This document shows positions 30,098-41,949 of a stretch of 64,000 nucleotides of DNA, piece by piece. Below the pieces are notes generated by a model. That model worked only from the letters and a program-made list of their open reading frames with translations. It made no database searches and had not been told where the DNA came from. The stretch's first letter is position 1; every line of letters starts with the position of its first letter. Position numbers and translations under genes: made by a program. The stretch spans positions 30,649,475 through 30,713,474 of the forward strand of contig OX459096.1 in the NCBI GenBank assembly GCA_949775045.1, in the 5' to 3' direction. The DNA is from Metridium senile. Taxonomy: Eukaryota; Cnidaria; Anthozoa; Actiniaria; Metridiidae.

Positions 30098-31212
30098 ATT
30101 TTCTAAGTAATAGTCAAGTTGACTATATCCCTTATGCTTAGCTTTCTCTTAGTTAAAGTCAATCAAAATCCAGTGCAAGCGCCCAAAAGAGCAAACACTT
30201 TCTCGCTTGCATGCCTTCTCCAAGGACAACCAATTGTAATTGAGCCTTCTAGATTAACGGTCAGCGGATACAAACATCTAGGGGAGGGGTGGGTGGTTGT
30301 TGAAAAGATTGCTGATGATTGCAAACTAAAAGAAGCAATAAAATGTATACAATCACGGCAACACTGTAGTAAATACATTATTTATAACTTAAAATCAATT
30401 GATTGCACCATTTATTATCGTTTGCTACCATCGGGAGTTAAAATGAATTTGACCCAACCACAGGAAACCCATAAAATTTGACAAGAAATGGTATATTTGC
30501 AACGCTTGCCAAAACCGCCTTTTTGAAGTTTTAAACGTTACTGTCACATTTTCTCTGTCACTCTAGCTAAACCCATTTTTGTTTTACCTTGTACCTCAGA
30601 AACATCTTGAATTCAATATAATTAATACCTAAAAAATAACTCAGTCTCTTCTAACGAAAGTTCATTACCTTTCTACAGAATATTTTCAATATTTTCAATG
30701 TTATTTAACTTTGTGTTATTTTAAAAAAAAAAAATATTAAGATGATCTTTTTTTCCGGTCTTCCACGGGAAAAATAAGAATGTTTGCAGTGATCTTAGTC
30801 CTGAAAAGCCCCAAAATGGCATGAGATTATTTGTTCTCGTTGACTAGTTTCCCGTTGTTATAAAAGTTTATGAGTATTGGTTGTAAATTGATTTTTTACG
30901 TTCAAAGTTGTAAAGTTTTTGTTTCCCTTGAATGGCCACCGGGTATCGTCATACTGAGCCATGTGTTAGACTTACTTGGGCTCCCTGTGGAGCTTAGTCA
31001 GCTGATCAAACTAAGCCTTCTGATTGGGTAAAACCAAAGAACGTCGACACTCAGGTCACATGACCGCGAAAGCCTGCATAGCGAGTAATGGCGACTTGAA
31101 AGCAGTGTGATGTGTTCAGAATTTATCTTCGACTTTTATTCGACGAAATTATTGCAATTTCGACTCAAAATAGGGAGCATACCCTTTCCAAAAGGCCAAA
31201 CTGGCAGTTTTG
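30098..31212. promoter_or_regulatory. Divergent intergenic region between FAIM and WAC
   Basis: 1.1 kb between the two start codons; the promoters of both genes should be here. A lone GGGCTCCCTGTG (30979-30990) equals the tip of the CACAGGGAGCCC foldback family. A CACGTGA-like site is absent, but AGGTCACATGACC (about 31053-31065) is a palindromic E-box-like site 150 bases upstream of the WAC start. A 120-codon frame at 30119-30481 has no recognisable similarity. Promoter assignment is by position only. Confidence 0.45.
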
Positions 31213-34200
31213 ATGAGTAATAGGAAATACTCAAGACTAACGGACGGGTTAGTTGGGCTTCAACTCAAAGATCTTGTCATGAGCTATGTCGGCCATGTTT
31301 TTTTGTTAATAAACTCTTACACTGCTATTGGGAAATCGCGCCCAGATTATGGCTTAACGAAGTCCTAGTAGTATGAGAGGCTTTTCTAATTGTTCTTTCT
31401 TCATTTTATTTTGCTAGGTACCATGAAAGGAGTCCGTATCACCCGTATCAGGTAAATATATCTGGCTGGCAAAAAACTAACTTAGAAAAGTTTGGCCAAA
31501 GCCAAAGTGTACTTGAATTTAAGAAAATATATATGAAACTTTGATCATTGAGGTGTTCAAATGTGACTCTATTTCTTGATACTTTAGACCAAGAAACAGG
31601 CAAATTGCATTGCGGACAGTCGAGACAAAGATCGTTCACCAAGCGCATCAAACAGCAAAGACAACTCTCCCTACTTCTCTAGTAGATACTCTAACCTTTC
31701 TCCTCGCTCTCGCTCCAAACAATCTTACAGTCGGTCAAAAGATACCTCAAAGAAAGGTAAGTTTAATGTTCTTCTTTCAGGAATCAAGCAAGACGTTTTC
31801 TTTGGGTGTCAAAGGTGGTAATTAATTTGAAAAATTCAAAGATAAACCTATTACTAGAGTCGTCAATGAAAGCATGAAACCTCCCTGAACAAAACATTTC
31901 ATAACAACAATGAACAAAAAATCTCACTTTATAAGCAATCAAATTATTGCTTATGAAGTATTAAGGGTTTTTTATTCACTGTTTTTAATGGGGTTTGATA
32001 TTCATATAAAGAAGTGTTGGATTCAGGAAGCTGAGCAACATTGACAGACCTAATAAAAGTTGTAGATGTCTAGAAGATGGTAAGACATTTCAAAACTGTT
32101 GTTAGCTCATTGGAAAAGTCTTCTTGCACATATTCATAGCTACTATTTCCAGTTATATCCAGTGCACATACCCAGTCCTAGAAATTATGAATTAGATTCC
32201 AGGGAAGAAACAGGAAAAATAAGAAGCTGTACCTATAATAAACTCAAACCGAGTATTAAACAATACATTTCTTCAAAATAACTTAAACAGCAATAATTTT
32301 CCTGGATATTTTGATAATCAACACTAAAAGGATATGTTTCAAGTCCCCAAGTGTAATCCTTTTTAATAGGAAGCTGTAAAGAGAGAGGGAAAAACATACT
32401 TTCTTCACATGTGTTTACCACATTTGTATCAATTTAGCTTCAGCATTTGGTCCATTGTAAATTGTATAGGGAAAGTAACAGTTTGAAAGTAAACAAGAGG
32501 AAGAAATTGGTCATCAAAGTTATGATGCAATATAATGTCACAGGGATTGTCCATAATTTTTCTAATATTGCAGAATAACCAGACAAAGTGCATTCTTGCT
32601 TGAGCCCATTTTGTTGCTATCATTAAGATTTTGGGAATGTCTGAAAAAAGTGTTTACATTTGTCAAAATGAAAAACTAGTGAAAAAGAGAGGAATGCACA
32701 GAACCCGTTTATGTACACCAGTGTGACACGTTCATAGTTTATGTCACTATGGGATGTGTCTTCTATGAGATGAAAACCAAGAAGAAGTATTATCTTCATC
32801 TCTACATTGTGGTTATTCATGAGATGACATTAATACACACACATACTACCACTGCACACTATTAATGTCAATTACGGTAGAGTGCTCACACTAAACCCAT
32901 GAAACAAATAGTACTTATTAGTACTAAATAGTGCTAATAAAAATGGCAAACAAAGGATTTAATATGAATTGGTATTATGCATACACATTTTTGTGAATGG
33001 TTTAATGCAATATATAATAACTACTACAATATGTTGTTTCACTACCACTACATTCTATAATTTTTGATTGCAGTCTTAATATCATAAAAATATCATTTAT
33101 ATCAAAACTTTCTACACGGGTAATAAGTGCGAACGTAATTATAAAGTTTTAAAAATATGTTAAGCCCTGTGGCATCCATTGTTCTCTAGCACTTGCATTC
33201 CAATGGGTTATAATATGAAAAAAATTTCCTGTCAAAAATCTTCAATTGTTTGAAGTCTGTCTTGAATATTATTGCTTGTAATGTGCTAATAGTTATACGG
33301 TATTCTTCTTGATGAAGAATCCATTGGAGAATAAAATGGGAATCTTTTTTGTAATTCAAGGAGCAGTATGCATATACTCTGAGAAACTTATTTTGATTTA
33401 TTTTAATGTGTTTGTGGAGTGAAAAGGCCATTTCATGTTGAGAAATGTTATAGTGTATAGCTAATTTCAAAAAGATTGGCACTTATATAATAATTTATAC
33501 TTCATATGATTATATCCTGTGACATTCTCACTATTTTGTTGGAAATGACACAGCTGCCAGTTAAGTCGAGTAGCAACAACATAAATGTTCAAACAGCATT
33601 CATCCAGAATATTCTCAAAACACTGAATAATTTTAGTTTCTAAGCTGCAATATATACTTAATCACATGACAAATATACTCTTCTCGAGATATATTATCAA
33701 AAAATATATATTATGCATAATTAAATACTACAATTACAACTGTATATTCTTAACAAGAAAACACAGCTTTGCTGAGATACTTGCATTGAGACTTGTTAAA
33801 GGTCAATAAAACTGTCATCTCTCAATATGAAAAGTCATTTCTAGTAGTATATCCTTGATATTTACTTTCATATTGGAATGACAAGCCATCTTTGACAAGC
33901 CATCTTTGACAACCCTCTTGTACTTTGACAAATGATTGACCTGCGTTAGGTCATAAATAGTTTATAACAGTATCTTTATCACAGTTAAGTATTTATCATG
34001 ATTGTAATACATATAAATTTGTATTATTTTAAAGGATCCAGCCAATCTCCAAACGATTCTCACCATGAGTCAAATTCACATTCTTCTGAACGTCGTAGCA
34101 AGTTCAATCATATTAGTTCTAGTGAGGTAGGTATCTATATTGTTCTTTGATAATAAAAATAAAACTACCACTATACCTGCCAAGGGCATATGATATCTTC

Positions 34201-37200
34201 TCATGTATATGTATTTCACTTAAATGGAAACTAGCGAGTAAACTAGTATAGGCTGTGTCAGTGTTTGATATAAATGATAGGTAATATAATATTTACTCCG
34301 ACGAAGTGCTAAAGCTCGAAGCGTCAGTAAAGTTAAGTCAACATTTTTTATGGTGTTTTTCACTTAAACACTGAATGCATTTCAATTCATTTTACCACTA
34401 TACCATTACTTTTGTAGGGTTGAGTTAGTTTTCGTTGTAGACAAGTTTGTTTGTATGCAAATATTTGTGGTGGTGAGTTTGTGTTGGCAAGTTTGTCTGT
34501 AGGCGAGTTGACTGGTTAGGCTAATCACAGGAAATCCAGGTCCACTGGAAAGGGACTACTCCCTTTTCCATCTAGAAATAGATATTGAACACATTACTGC
34601 GATTTTCAACTTTCTGCGAACTCAGACATTTCAACTGCTCGTTGTGAAATACGTTTTTAGCTGCCGTCAATCAAGGATTGAAAAGGTACCGACTAATTAG
34701 AAAACGTATTTTACAATAAGCCATGGGAATGTCTGAGTTTGCAGAAAGTGGAAAACCGCAGTTATCTAAAGCAATGCAATGAGAGAAAGGTTTACATAAT
34801 ATTGTGCCATACTGATTGCATTATTTATTGATTCAAGGAATTTCCCTGGTCACAACATGTTAGTTCATCAGGAAAAGTGTATTACTATAATTTCAAGACT
34901 GAGAAGTCCCAGTGGGAGAAGCCTAAAGAATGGGTTGAAAGGTACATATTTATTCATAACAGACTGAATTGGAATATGGCAACCTCCTATTGTTCAATAC
35001 TGGTTAGCCTCATTTTCATGTATTAGAGTGTACAATAACCATTTGTAATACAAATAGCATACTTTACCATATTACAAAACTATGATAAACTATTTTGACC
35101 ATTACATGCATATAGCACACTTGACACTGTTGAGCAACTATGATGTATCGTTTTAAACATTAAATGCATATAGTACACTTGACCCTTTTGCAAAACTATG
35201 ATAAACCATTTTTAATATTTCAGTAAGCATTGTTATTGAGGTATATAATATTTAAAGCCAGAAAAACCATTGTAACATGGTTTACTCAATTGATGAAAAA
35301 ATTGTGTACTTGTGTACAGGGAGAGGAGAGATAAAGAAGGCAAAGAAAGAATACGCAGCTCAGTTGCTTCAAAAGATAATAAAGACAAAGATGATACAAC
35401 TTATGACAAATCAAGAACGTGTAAGTACATGAAACATCACAATAAATGTCTCATTCCACATCAAACTTGCCTGGGATATTCCATATTGTTAAGCAAACTA
35501 TGAGCAAGTGAGACAAATAAGAAGTTGAATAACATCTGAGCTGTTTGTATAGGAAAATGATTTTGAGTGCAATTTGGAATAAATTTGAACTTGTGGGTTT
35601 TCAAAAAGCTCAAATAGCACTTGCCTGATTGCACGAGAAAATCATATGATTTCCATTTAATAATATACATGAACAAATTTCTCGATTCTGAAGGAAGTGA
35701 CGTTAAACATGTGACAAGATATAGTAATTTTTTTCTCGTTTCTTCCTCACTGGCTTTTTTGACCAAAATTTGTAATTTATTCAAAACTAGCTAACTGAAT
35801 TGTTTAGCCTTATGGTTATTTCAATTAGCATGTACTAAATTAAGTTCTTTAATTAATTTATGTTAATTAGTTTGTACAAAATTAGTACTAAATAAATCAT
35901 TGTCATTGTCAGATAATTTATTCAACAAACCATAATTTTACACTTGTGAACGTTTAGAAGTTCGTCTTTCACATTATATTTTATTTATTATATTTTATTT
36001 TATAGAGTACAAACACTAAAAGTGTGCAACATAAATACCACTAAATACTGCTAAATTATGCAAATTCTTTTGTTCTCTATTGTTTAATCAACACTATTTA
36101 GTGGTAAATAGTACAAAGTATTGCACACTTTTAGAGTACAAACACTAAAAGTGTGCAACATAAATACTGCTAAATTATGCAAATTCCTTTGTTCTCTATT
36201 GTTTAATCAACACTATTTAGTGGTAAATAGTACAAAGTGTTGCACACTTTTAGTGGTTGTACTCTAGTGTTTGTACTCTATACATTTTTTTATTTATTTT
36301 TTATTTAATTATTTATTTATTTTTTTTATTATTTTCTTTATTATTTTTTTTACTGATTTCCTTTTTTCTGCACTGTATTTCCTTGGCTCTTAGCCAATCA
36401 GAATTGAGAAATTTGTTTCATGTATGTTATTAAATAAGAAATTTTACTACTGTTAGATTGAAGTTGACTTTATATTAGATTATTCTAACTCTCACACAGT
36501 GGCTTTTAGTACTAGAAAGTTTTATAAAATTGTAGCTCATTTATAACTAGCACAAATCTTTACTTACTGAATTAAAAGTTATTGCTTTATTCTTCTCTTG
36601 CAGATGTATCCAAACATTCCATCAAAGACACCATATCAAATGATAAACGGGATATTAATAGAGCATACATCGATGACAGAGGAAGAGAAAATCACAAAAT
36701 CATCGACTCTGATAGAGGACAGACAGTCATTAAAACAACCTCTGCTTATACTAGTGCACAATCTACTGTATCTCATAGGTATAGATACTAATTACACCCA
36801 TTATTATTCAACTTGATAGTGCTTGATAATGCTTTTTGATCTTCTGGTAATTCTACTGAAGGATTACTGCCCAAAATGTTTGTAATCTCAACTCTAGTAT
36901 ATGATGTAATCATTATTTAGTTATCAAATTGTTACAAATTAAAATCTAAAATTGTTTTGTTGTTGTTTGCAATCATCATTTTATTGTTTTTTTTTAATTA
37001 AATGTGCTTACACACATGATTTTATTTATGAATGAAGAATGTGTAATTTATATTTTTGCTTAACTAAGTTGTCAAATCTATTTTCTTCCAGGTCAACTCC
37101 TTTGGCAGCAGGAAATTCTATTGGTAAGTATGATTTAATGATGTTTTTGTGATTCTCATTAAAACTGGAATTACCTTAAATGTATTTTTTATCACAGGTA

Positions 37201-40200
37201 AGTGCTTTTGCTATTTCTGATCCTTTTAAGCCTTTGGCTTGGATTGTCATATGATGAATAAATATGCTCTATTTTTATAGATATTTTATAAAACAATGAG
37301 AAAAGCAATGGGTCATCCAACTATGTGCTTGTTAGACTTCAAACTACGCTTGCTTTTAATCCCTATTGCTTAAAAGTCACTAAGATAATTATATTTTTTT
37401 AAATTCATGAAGAATTAATAAGAATTTGACAAAAGAAATCACGTCCATTATCTGACGAAGATGTATTTTAGATACAAAATCATCCTGATTTGCATAAGTT
37501 TTAACTTGAATCTTCTCTACCAGATTTACTTTTATCATTGGACTTTAATAAGTACTATACAATATTGGCATCCGATCTGTATGAGATATAAAATGGCTCG
37601 TCTTTGACTCACTGTTGTATATCCCATATAGGTTGGCTGCTCATATTGTATATATTACTTATAAAATTCATGAATAATTAATGAGCAATTGACAAAAGAA
37701 TTCACGTCCGTGACGGAGGTTGTAAATCTCATACAGATTTCGTCCTGATTTGCATAAGTTTCAACTTGAATTTTCTCGGCCAGATTTACATTTATCTTGA
37801 CAATTTTAGTAAAATATGAAAGAACTAACGTTGGACTTTCATAAGTTCTATACAATATTCGCGTCCGATCTGTATCCGATATACAACGGCTCGTCTTCGA
37901 CTCGCCGTTGTATATCGGATACAGATCGGCCGCTCATATTGTATATATTACTTATAAAATTCATGAATAATTAATGAGCAATTGACAAAAGAATTCACGT
38001 CCGTGACGGAGGTTGTAAATCTCATACAGATTTTGTCCTGATTTGCATAAGTTTCAACTTGAATTTTCTCGACCAGATTTACATTTATCTTGACAATTTT
38101 AGTAAAATATGAAAGAACTAACGTTGGACTTTCATAAGTTCTATACAATATTCGCGTCCGATCTGTATCTTCGACGAGCCGTTGTATATCGGATACTGAT
38201 CGGCTGCTCATATTGTATATATTACTATGGAAATCAGTAGACTGGTAATCATGCCCCAAAAATTCCGTCCACGTGACCAATTTGTTTTTGTACCATGTGA
38301 TCGCTTCTGGCCATTCATTTTGCTCAAAATTGGTCATGTGGTACAAAAAGACACACCCCCAAGGCCAAATTTTAATCACTCTAGTGATTTTCATAGTACT
38401 TAGAAGTTGAATACAAAGTGAGTTCAATGTGATTATTGTTGTAGTGTTGATTTATAAACTTTTATTGTATTATAGTTTCTCCAGCTGGAAGTCTTCAAGA
38501 TGTATCTCCTCCCTCTACTCCTTCTTCAAGAGCAAGTATATTCGAATCAGGCTCACACTCTTCATCTCCACAGTTAGTTTCTGTTTCACCTCTTAGTACA
38601 CCATATCAAAACTCCCAATCTCCATTAGGACTATCACGACATGGGGTATTACTCCAGGTCTCATCAAGTTCTTGCGTAAATCAGCTACAATATACAAAAC
38701 CTCTGCATAGTGTATCCCAGCTGCATCATAACTCAGCACAATATGGACTTGTAAATAATGGTAATACTGCAAATATACTGGCATCAAGTCAATTAAAGAC
38801 TGTTTATGATGGTGATAGTAATTCTCGGCCTGCACTACATCCACTACAGCAAGCTACTCTACTGCATCAAAGACAACTCTCTGAGGTGAGTATTTACTTT
38901 TATTCTCAATGATATTATCTCCTTACTTATATTCCATGTACAGTATTCTTGTCACGTCTTTGTTGTGCTCTATCAAGCTCAAGTAAAAAAAAAGGAAGTG
39001 CTTTATGGCATTTCACTTTTGAGGATTAACTGTGCTTCTCAAATATGTCTTGTTTCTTACTTGTACCATAGTCTTTTCACCTGTAATGTTGCTCTTTGGA
39101 GCATAAACTGTACATCTCAAAGATTTCTTGTTTCTTACTTGATTGATATGAAAAGTAACACTCAAAGAGTCCAAGAGAAAGTGACCACATCATTTTCTGT
39201 TCTTCATAACTGTGTGCATTTAAAATGTCATAAACAACACTGGAAACTACCAATTAATCTGTCAGTATACAGTGAAACCCATACATTTCAACAGCTGGTT
39301 GTGGAATACATTCTTGGCTGCTGCTAGTAAGTTAGCACCTTTGAAGATTTTGATTGGCGTTAGCCAAAAATATCATTTCATGGCTAGCCGTTAAAATATC
39401 TTCCAGAAATCCAAATGTAGTAGTAGTCCATCATTTTCTGTTCTTCATAAAATGTCATAAACAACACTGGAAACTACCAATTAATCTGTCAGTATACAGT
39501 GAAACCCATACATTTCAACAGCTAGTTGTGGAATACATTCTTGGCTGCTGCTAGTAAGTTAGCACCTTTGAAGATTTTGATTGGCGTCAGCCAAAAATGT
39601 CATTTCATGGCTAGCCGTTAAAATATCTTCCAGAAATCCAAATGTAGTACTTTAATGGTTGTTTTAATTTCCACAGAGTCGAAACCATGCAATGAGCAAT
39701 TATGCTCAACCTTTTCATACAATAACACAGCCTACTGTACAACCAGCAACAGCTGCACTTCTCAAAGAGAACAACAGAATTAATCAATCACCTAGTGGAT
39801 CACCTATAATAATGGCTTCAACTATTGCTACAAGCAGTCCAAATACTAAAGAACAATTTCAACCTATATCCCATATACAAACATCAGCACCTAATTCAGC
39901 ACAGATGTCACCATCATCAATTAGTCCTGTACCGGTGCAACCTGCACCAGTTGTAAACCTTCAAGCACTTGCTAAATACTTTGACAAAAGTCTTATTAAT
40001 CATACCATTAATTGGCCAACAGAACCCATTGACAAGCAGGTATTTATTTCTTGTAGCTATAAGAATCTTTGCAGAAGTCCTCTGAATGGCTCCTTTTTGC
40101 TTGCAATTCTTACAAGTCATACTTGTGTGTAGTACTTGCAAATCTATCTCCTCTTTTGTTCTAAAGCTCCCAGCATGTTTATATCACAGTAAATAATAAT

Positions 40201-41949
40201 GCGTCTGTTTTTCTTATATTCTATAATCATTATTTATAGTGGGAAAGGGGTAGGGAGAGGAGGTGTTATGGAATTTTGGATGCTTCTGAAGGAGGGGTTG
40301 CTAATTTTTCTTGCAATATAAGGAGTTAGGTCATGATTTAGGCAAACCTGAAGAGGAGGGGCCATGAAAAACATTTTTGCGGCAAGGGAGGGGTTGTGAC
40401 AATTTGTGAATTTGAATTAAAAGAATCATCCATCCCCTACTCCACCATAAATAATGACAGCTCCCTCAAATATAGTTTGCTAACTGACATTTCAGAGGTC
40501 AATCTTTCATTCAAAAATAGTCTTGAATCACTATTTTGTTTTATACCATGTTAGCAAGGAACAGATTTCTCAAGCAAAGATTGCTCTTCTAATGCACTTA
40601 GGAGGTAATCTAGGTCAATCGCTGAATAGTCTTGATGAGAATGAATACGACATATACATATTACGTTATTCAGGTCCAGTAAGGAATTTTATGCAAGTTG
40701 TATTTCTTTTGTCATGGTATTGTAAGGCCTTTCAAGCATTTGTGGGTTTTTGAAGCTGTTCAATAAACTTGCAGATCATGTTTTATCAGTTCTAAAACTA
40801 CTCAACTACATCCCATAATGATGGATCCATTTTATCTGAAACTATGCTTAGGTAGCTCTATTTTTGTGATTGTAGGTTCAAAGGCTTAATGATGATGGTT
40901 CAGCTAGTGCAAGTGATGTCAGTAAAATTCAAATCCAAGAATTTCACCTTCAATCACAATTAGATTTGCTAGATATGACACTTAGTGTTGGATCTAAAAG
41001 GTAAGAGAACTGTGGTCAATGAACAACAACCATCCACATTGAATAGCTGAGAAACATTATTATGTACATGTGAACATTGTAAAACAGTAGTTACTTAAAG
41101 AGAGATGTTTACAATGTTCATATTACCTTGTCATTCTATTTGTTTCTTCTCACATTATTGCCTGATATACAAGAAAGTGACAATTATCTTTATTGTATTC
41201 TATTCAAGTACTTCAGTTTCACATCATCTAGCACGGCTGTACTTTTTGACAAAAGGTGCATATGTACAGGCTAAGCCTTGATTTGTTGTATTAATATTCA
41301 CAAATTCCAAGCAAATCACAGAAAGTGCTATCGCTTAACAATAGAAATCACAATAGGTAATATAATGAAATTTGTAACACTGTAAAAAATGTTGACTTAA
41401 CTTTACTGACATTTTGAGCTTTAGCCCTTTGTGTGAGAAAAAAAAAGAAATCCCATTTTAACTTTTGCTGAATCTAGTTTATCTCTGTAGAAATGTGCCT
41501 TTTGTACAAACAGTATAGCGGTGCCAGATAACATGAAACTGGAGTATTACTGCAATGCAATTCGCCACTAATTATTGGAGCTTTGAAAGCTTTGCATGGT
41601 TGTAATAATGAAAATATGACTCGGTCATGTGTGTTTGTTACTGAAATTGTAAATATTCTTTGAACTTAGTGATTGCAAGTTGCCTTTTAAATATTGATTT
41701 TTCACTGTCACAATTTAAAATATTAATGCTTCTGACAAATGGGTTTTGATGATTAATGACAGTAAAAAACAAGTAATTCAAAAGTTTGAGCTCGCAAATG
41801 ATCAGAATATTAAATTCTCTTTATCACAATATTCAAAATAATAAAGCTAAAATCTGCTTATGTTACATTGCAGGATTTCATCTTTGAAAGGAGTTACAAA
41901 GACTCTCGAAGAATTATTAGCAGAATCTGATAAAAAGTCTCTTACCTAA
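31213..41949 (+). CDS. WAC: WW domain-containing adapter protein with coiled coil
   Basis: Twelve exons by eye: 31213-31247, 31418-31451, 31588-31756, 34035-34126, 34838-34941, 35320-35420, 36604-36778, 37092-37123, 38476-38885, 39677-40039, 40876-41000, 41874-41949; all phases agree, giving 571 residues (human WAC 647). The start [12 protein letters not shown] matches the human N-terminus pattern. The WW domain is exon 5: W114, the YYYN at 125-128, W136 and P139 (SQWEKPKEW). A long Ser/Pro/Gln-rich low-complexity middle follows (exons 6-10). [17 protein letters not shown] and the helical DKQVQRLND...[15 protein letters not shown] form the C-terminal coiled-coil region. WAC is a nuclear adaptor that helps RNF20/40 ubiquitinate histone H2B and also acts in autophagy and mTORC1 control. 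The gene runs in tandem with the MRCK gene. Confidence 0.93.
31757..34034. other. WAC intron 3 (2.3 kb)
   Basis: No exon or RNA recognised. About 32850-32945 holds a short TAGTGCT/AGTACTA-rich repeat with CCCATGAAACAAATAGT that recurs near 42180-42440. Confidence 0.5.
34219..34365 (-). repeat. Dispersed repeat with GACGAAG...CTCGAAGCGTCAG hairpin
   Basis: About 145 bases; related copies at 41350-41432, 48940-49085 and 54240-54400 (mixed orientation). All contain a short hairpin core ending in (A/G)TCAGTAAAGTTAAGTC and a flank GATATAAATGATAGGTAATATAAT. In a WAC intron. Confidence 0.7.
36003..36290. repeat. Tandem, palindromic repeat in WAC intron 6
   Basis: Two tandem copies of about 125 bases, each with inverted ends GTACAAACACTAAAAGTGTGCAA / TTGCACACTTTTAG; the inner part contains ACCACTAAATA / TATTTAGTGGT. 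Confidence 0.75.
37403..38235. repeat. Tandem repeat of about 293 bases, 3 copies, in WAC intron 8
   Basis: Two close copies (about 37655-37947 and 37948-38235) and one diverged copy before them. Each begins near ATAAAATTCATGAATAATTAATGAGC and ends with a palindrome CCGATCTGTATCCGATATACAACGG (best seen at 37865-37929). The ATTCATGAATAATTAATGAG motif also occurs in PHYHD1 intron 10 (24428-24447), and the whole unit has a weak relative at 51174-51410. Confidence 0.85.
39187..39655 (+). repeat. Tandem duplication of about 230 bases in WAC intron 9
   Basis: Copies at about 39187-39427 and 39428-39655, both starting CATCATTTTCTGTTCTTCAT; the second lacks about 14 bases near its start. Otherwise nearly identical, so recent. 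It ends about 20 bases before exon 10. Confidence 0.88.

Noticed and set aside
37948..38427. 159-codon minus-strand frame in a WAC intron
   Set aside because: Most of it lies in the 293-base tandem repeat, and the same peptide recurs in the neighbouring copy; it is repeat-derived.
40523..40753. Possible WAC exon around 40551-40604 ([18 protein letters not shown])
   Set aside because: Splicing exon 10 (ending DKQ) straight to 40876 is in phase and matches the family C-terminus; adding the 40551 segment breaks the phase in every combination tried.
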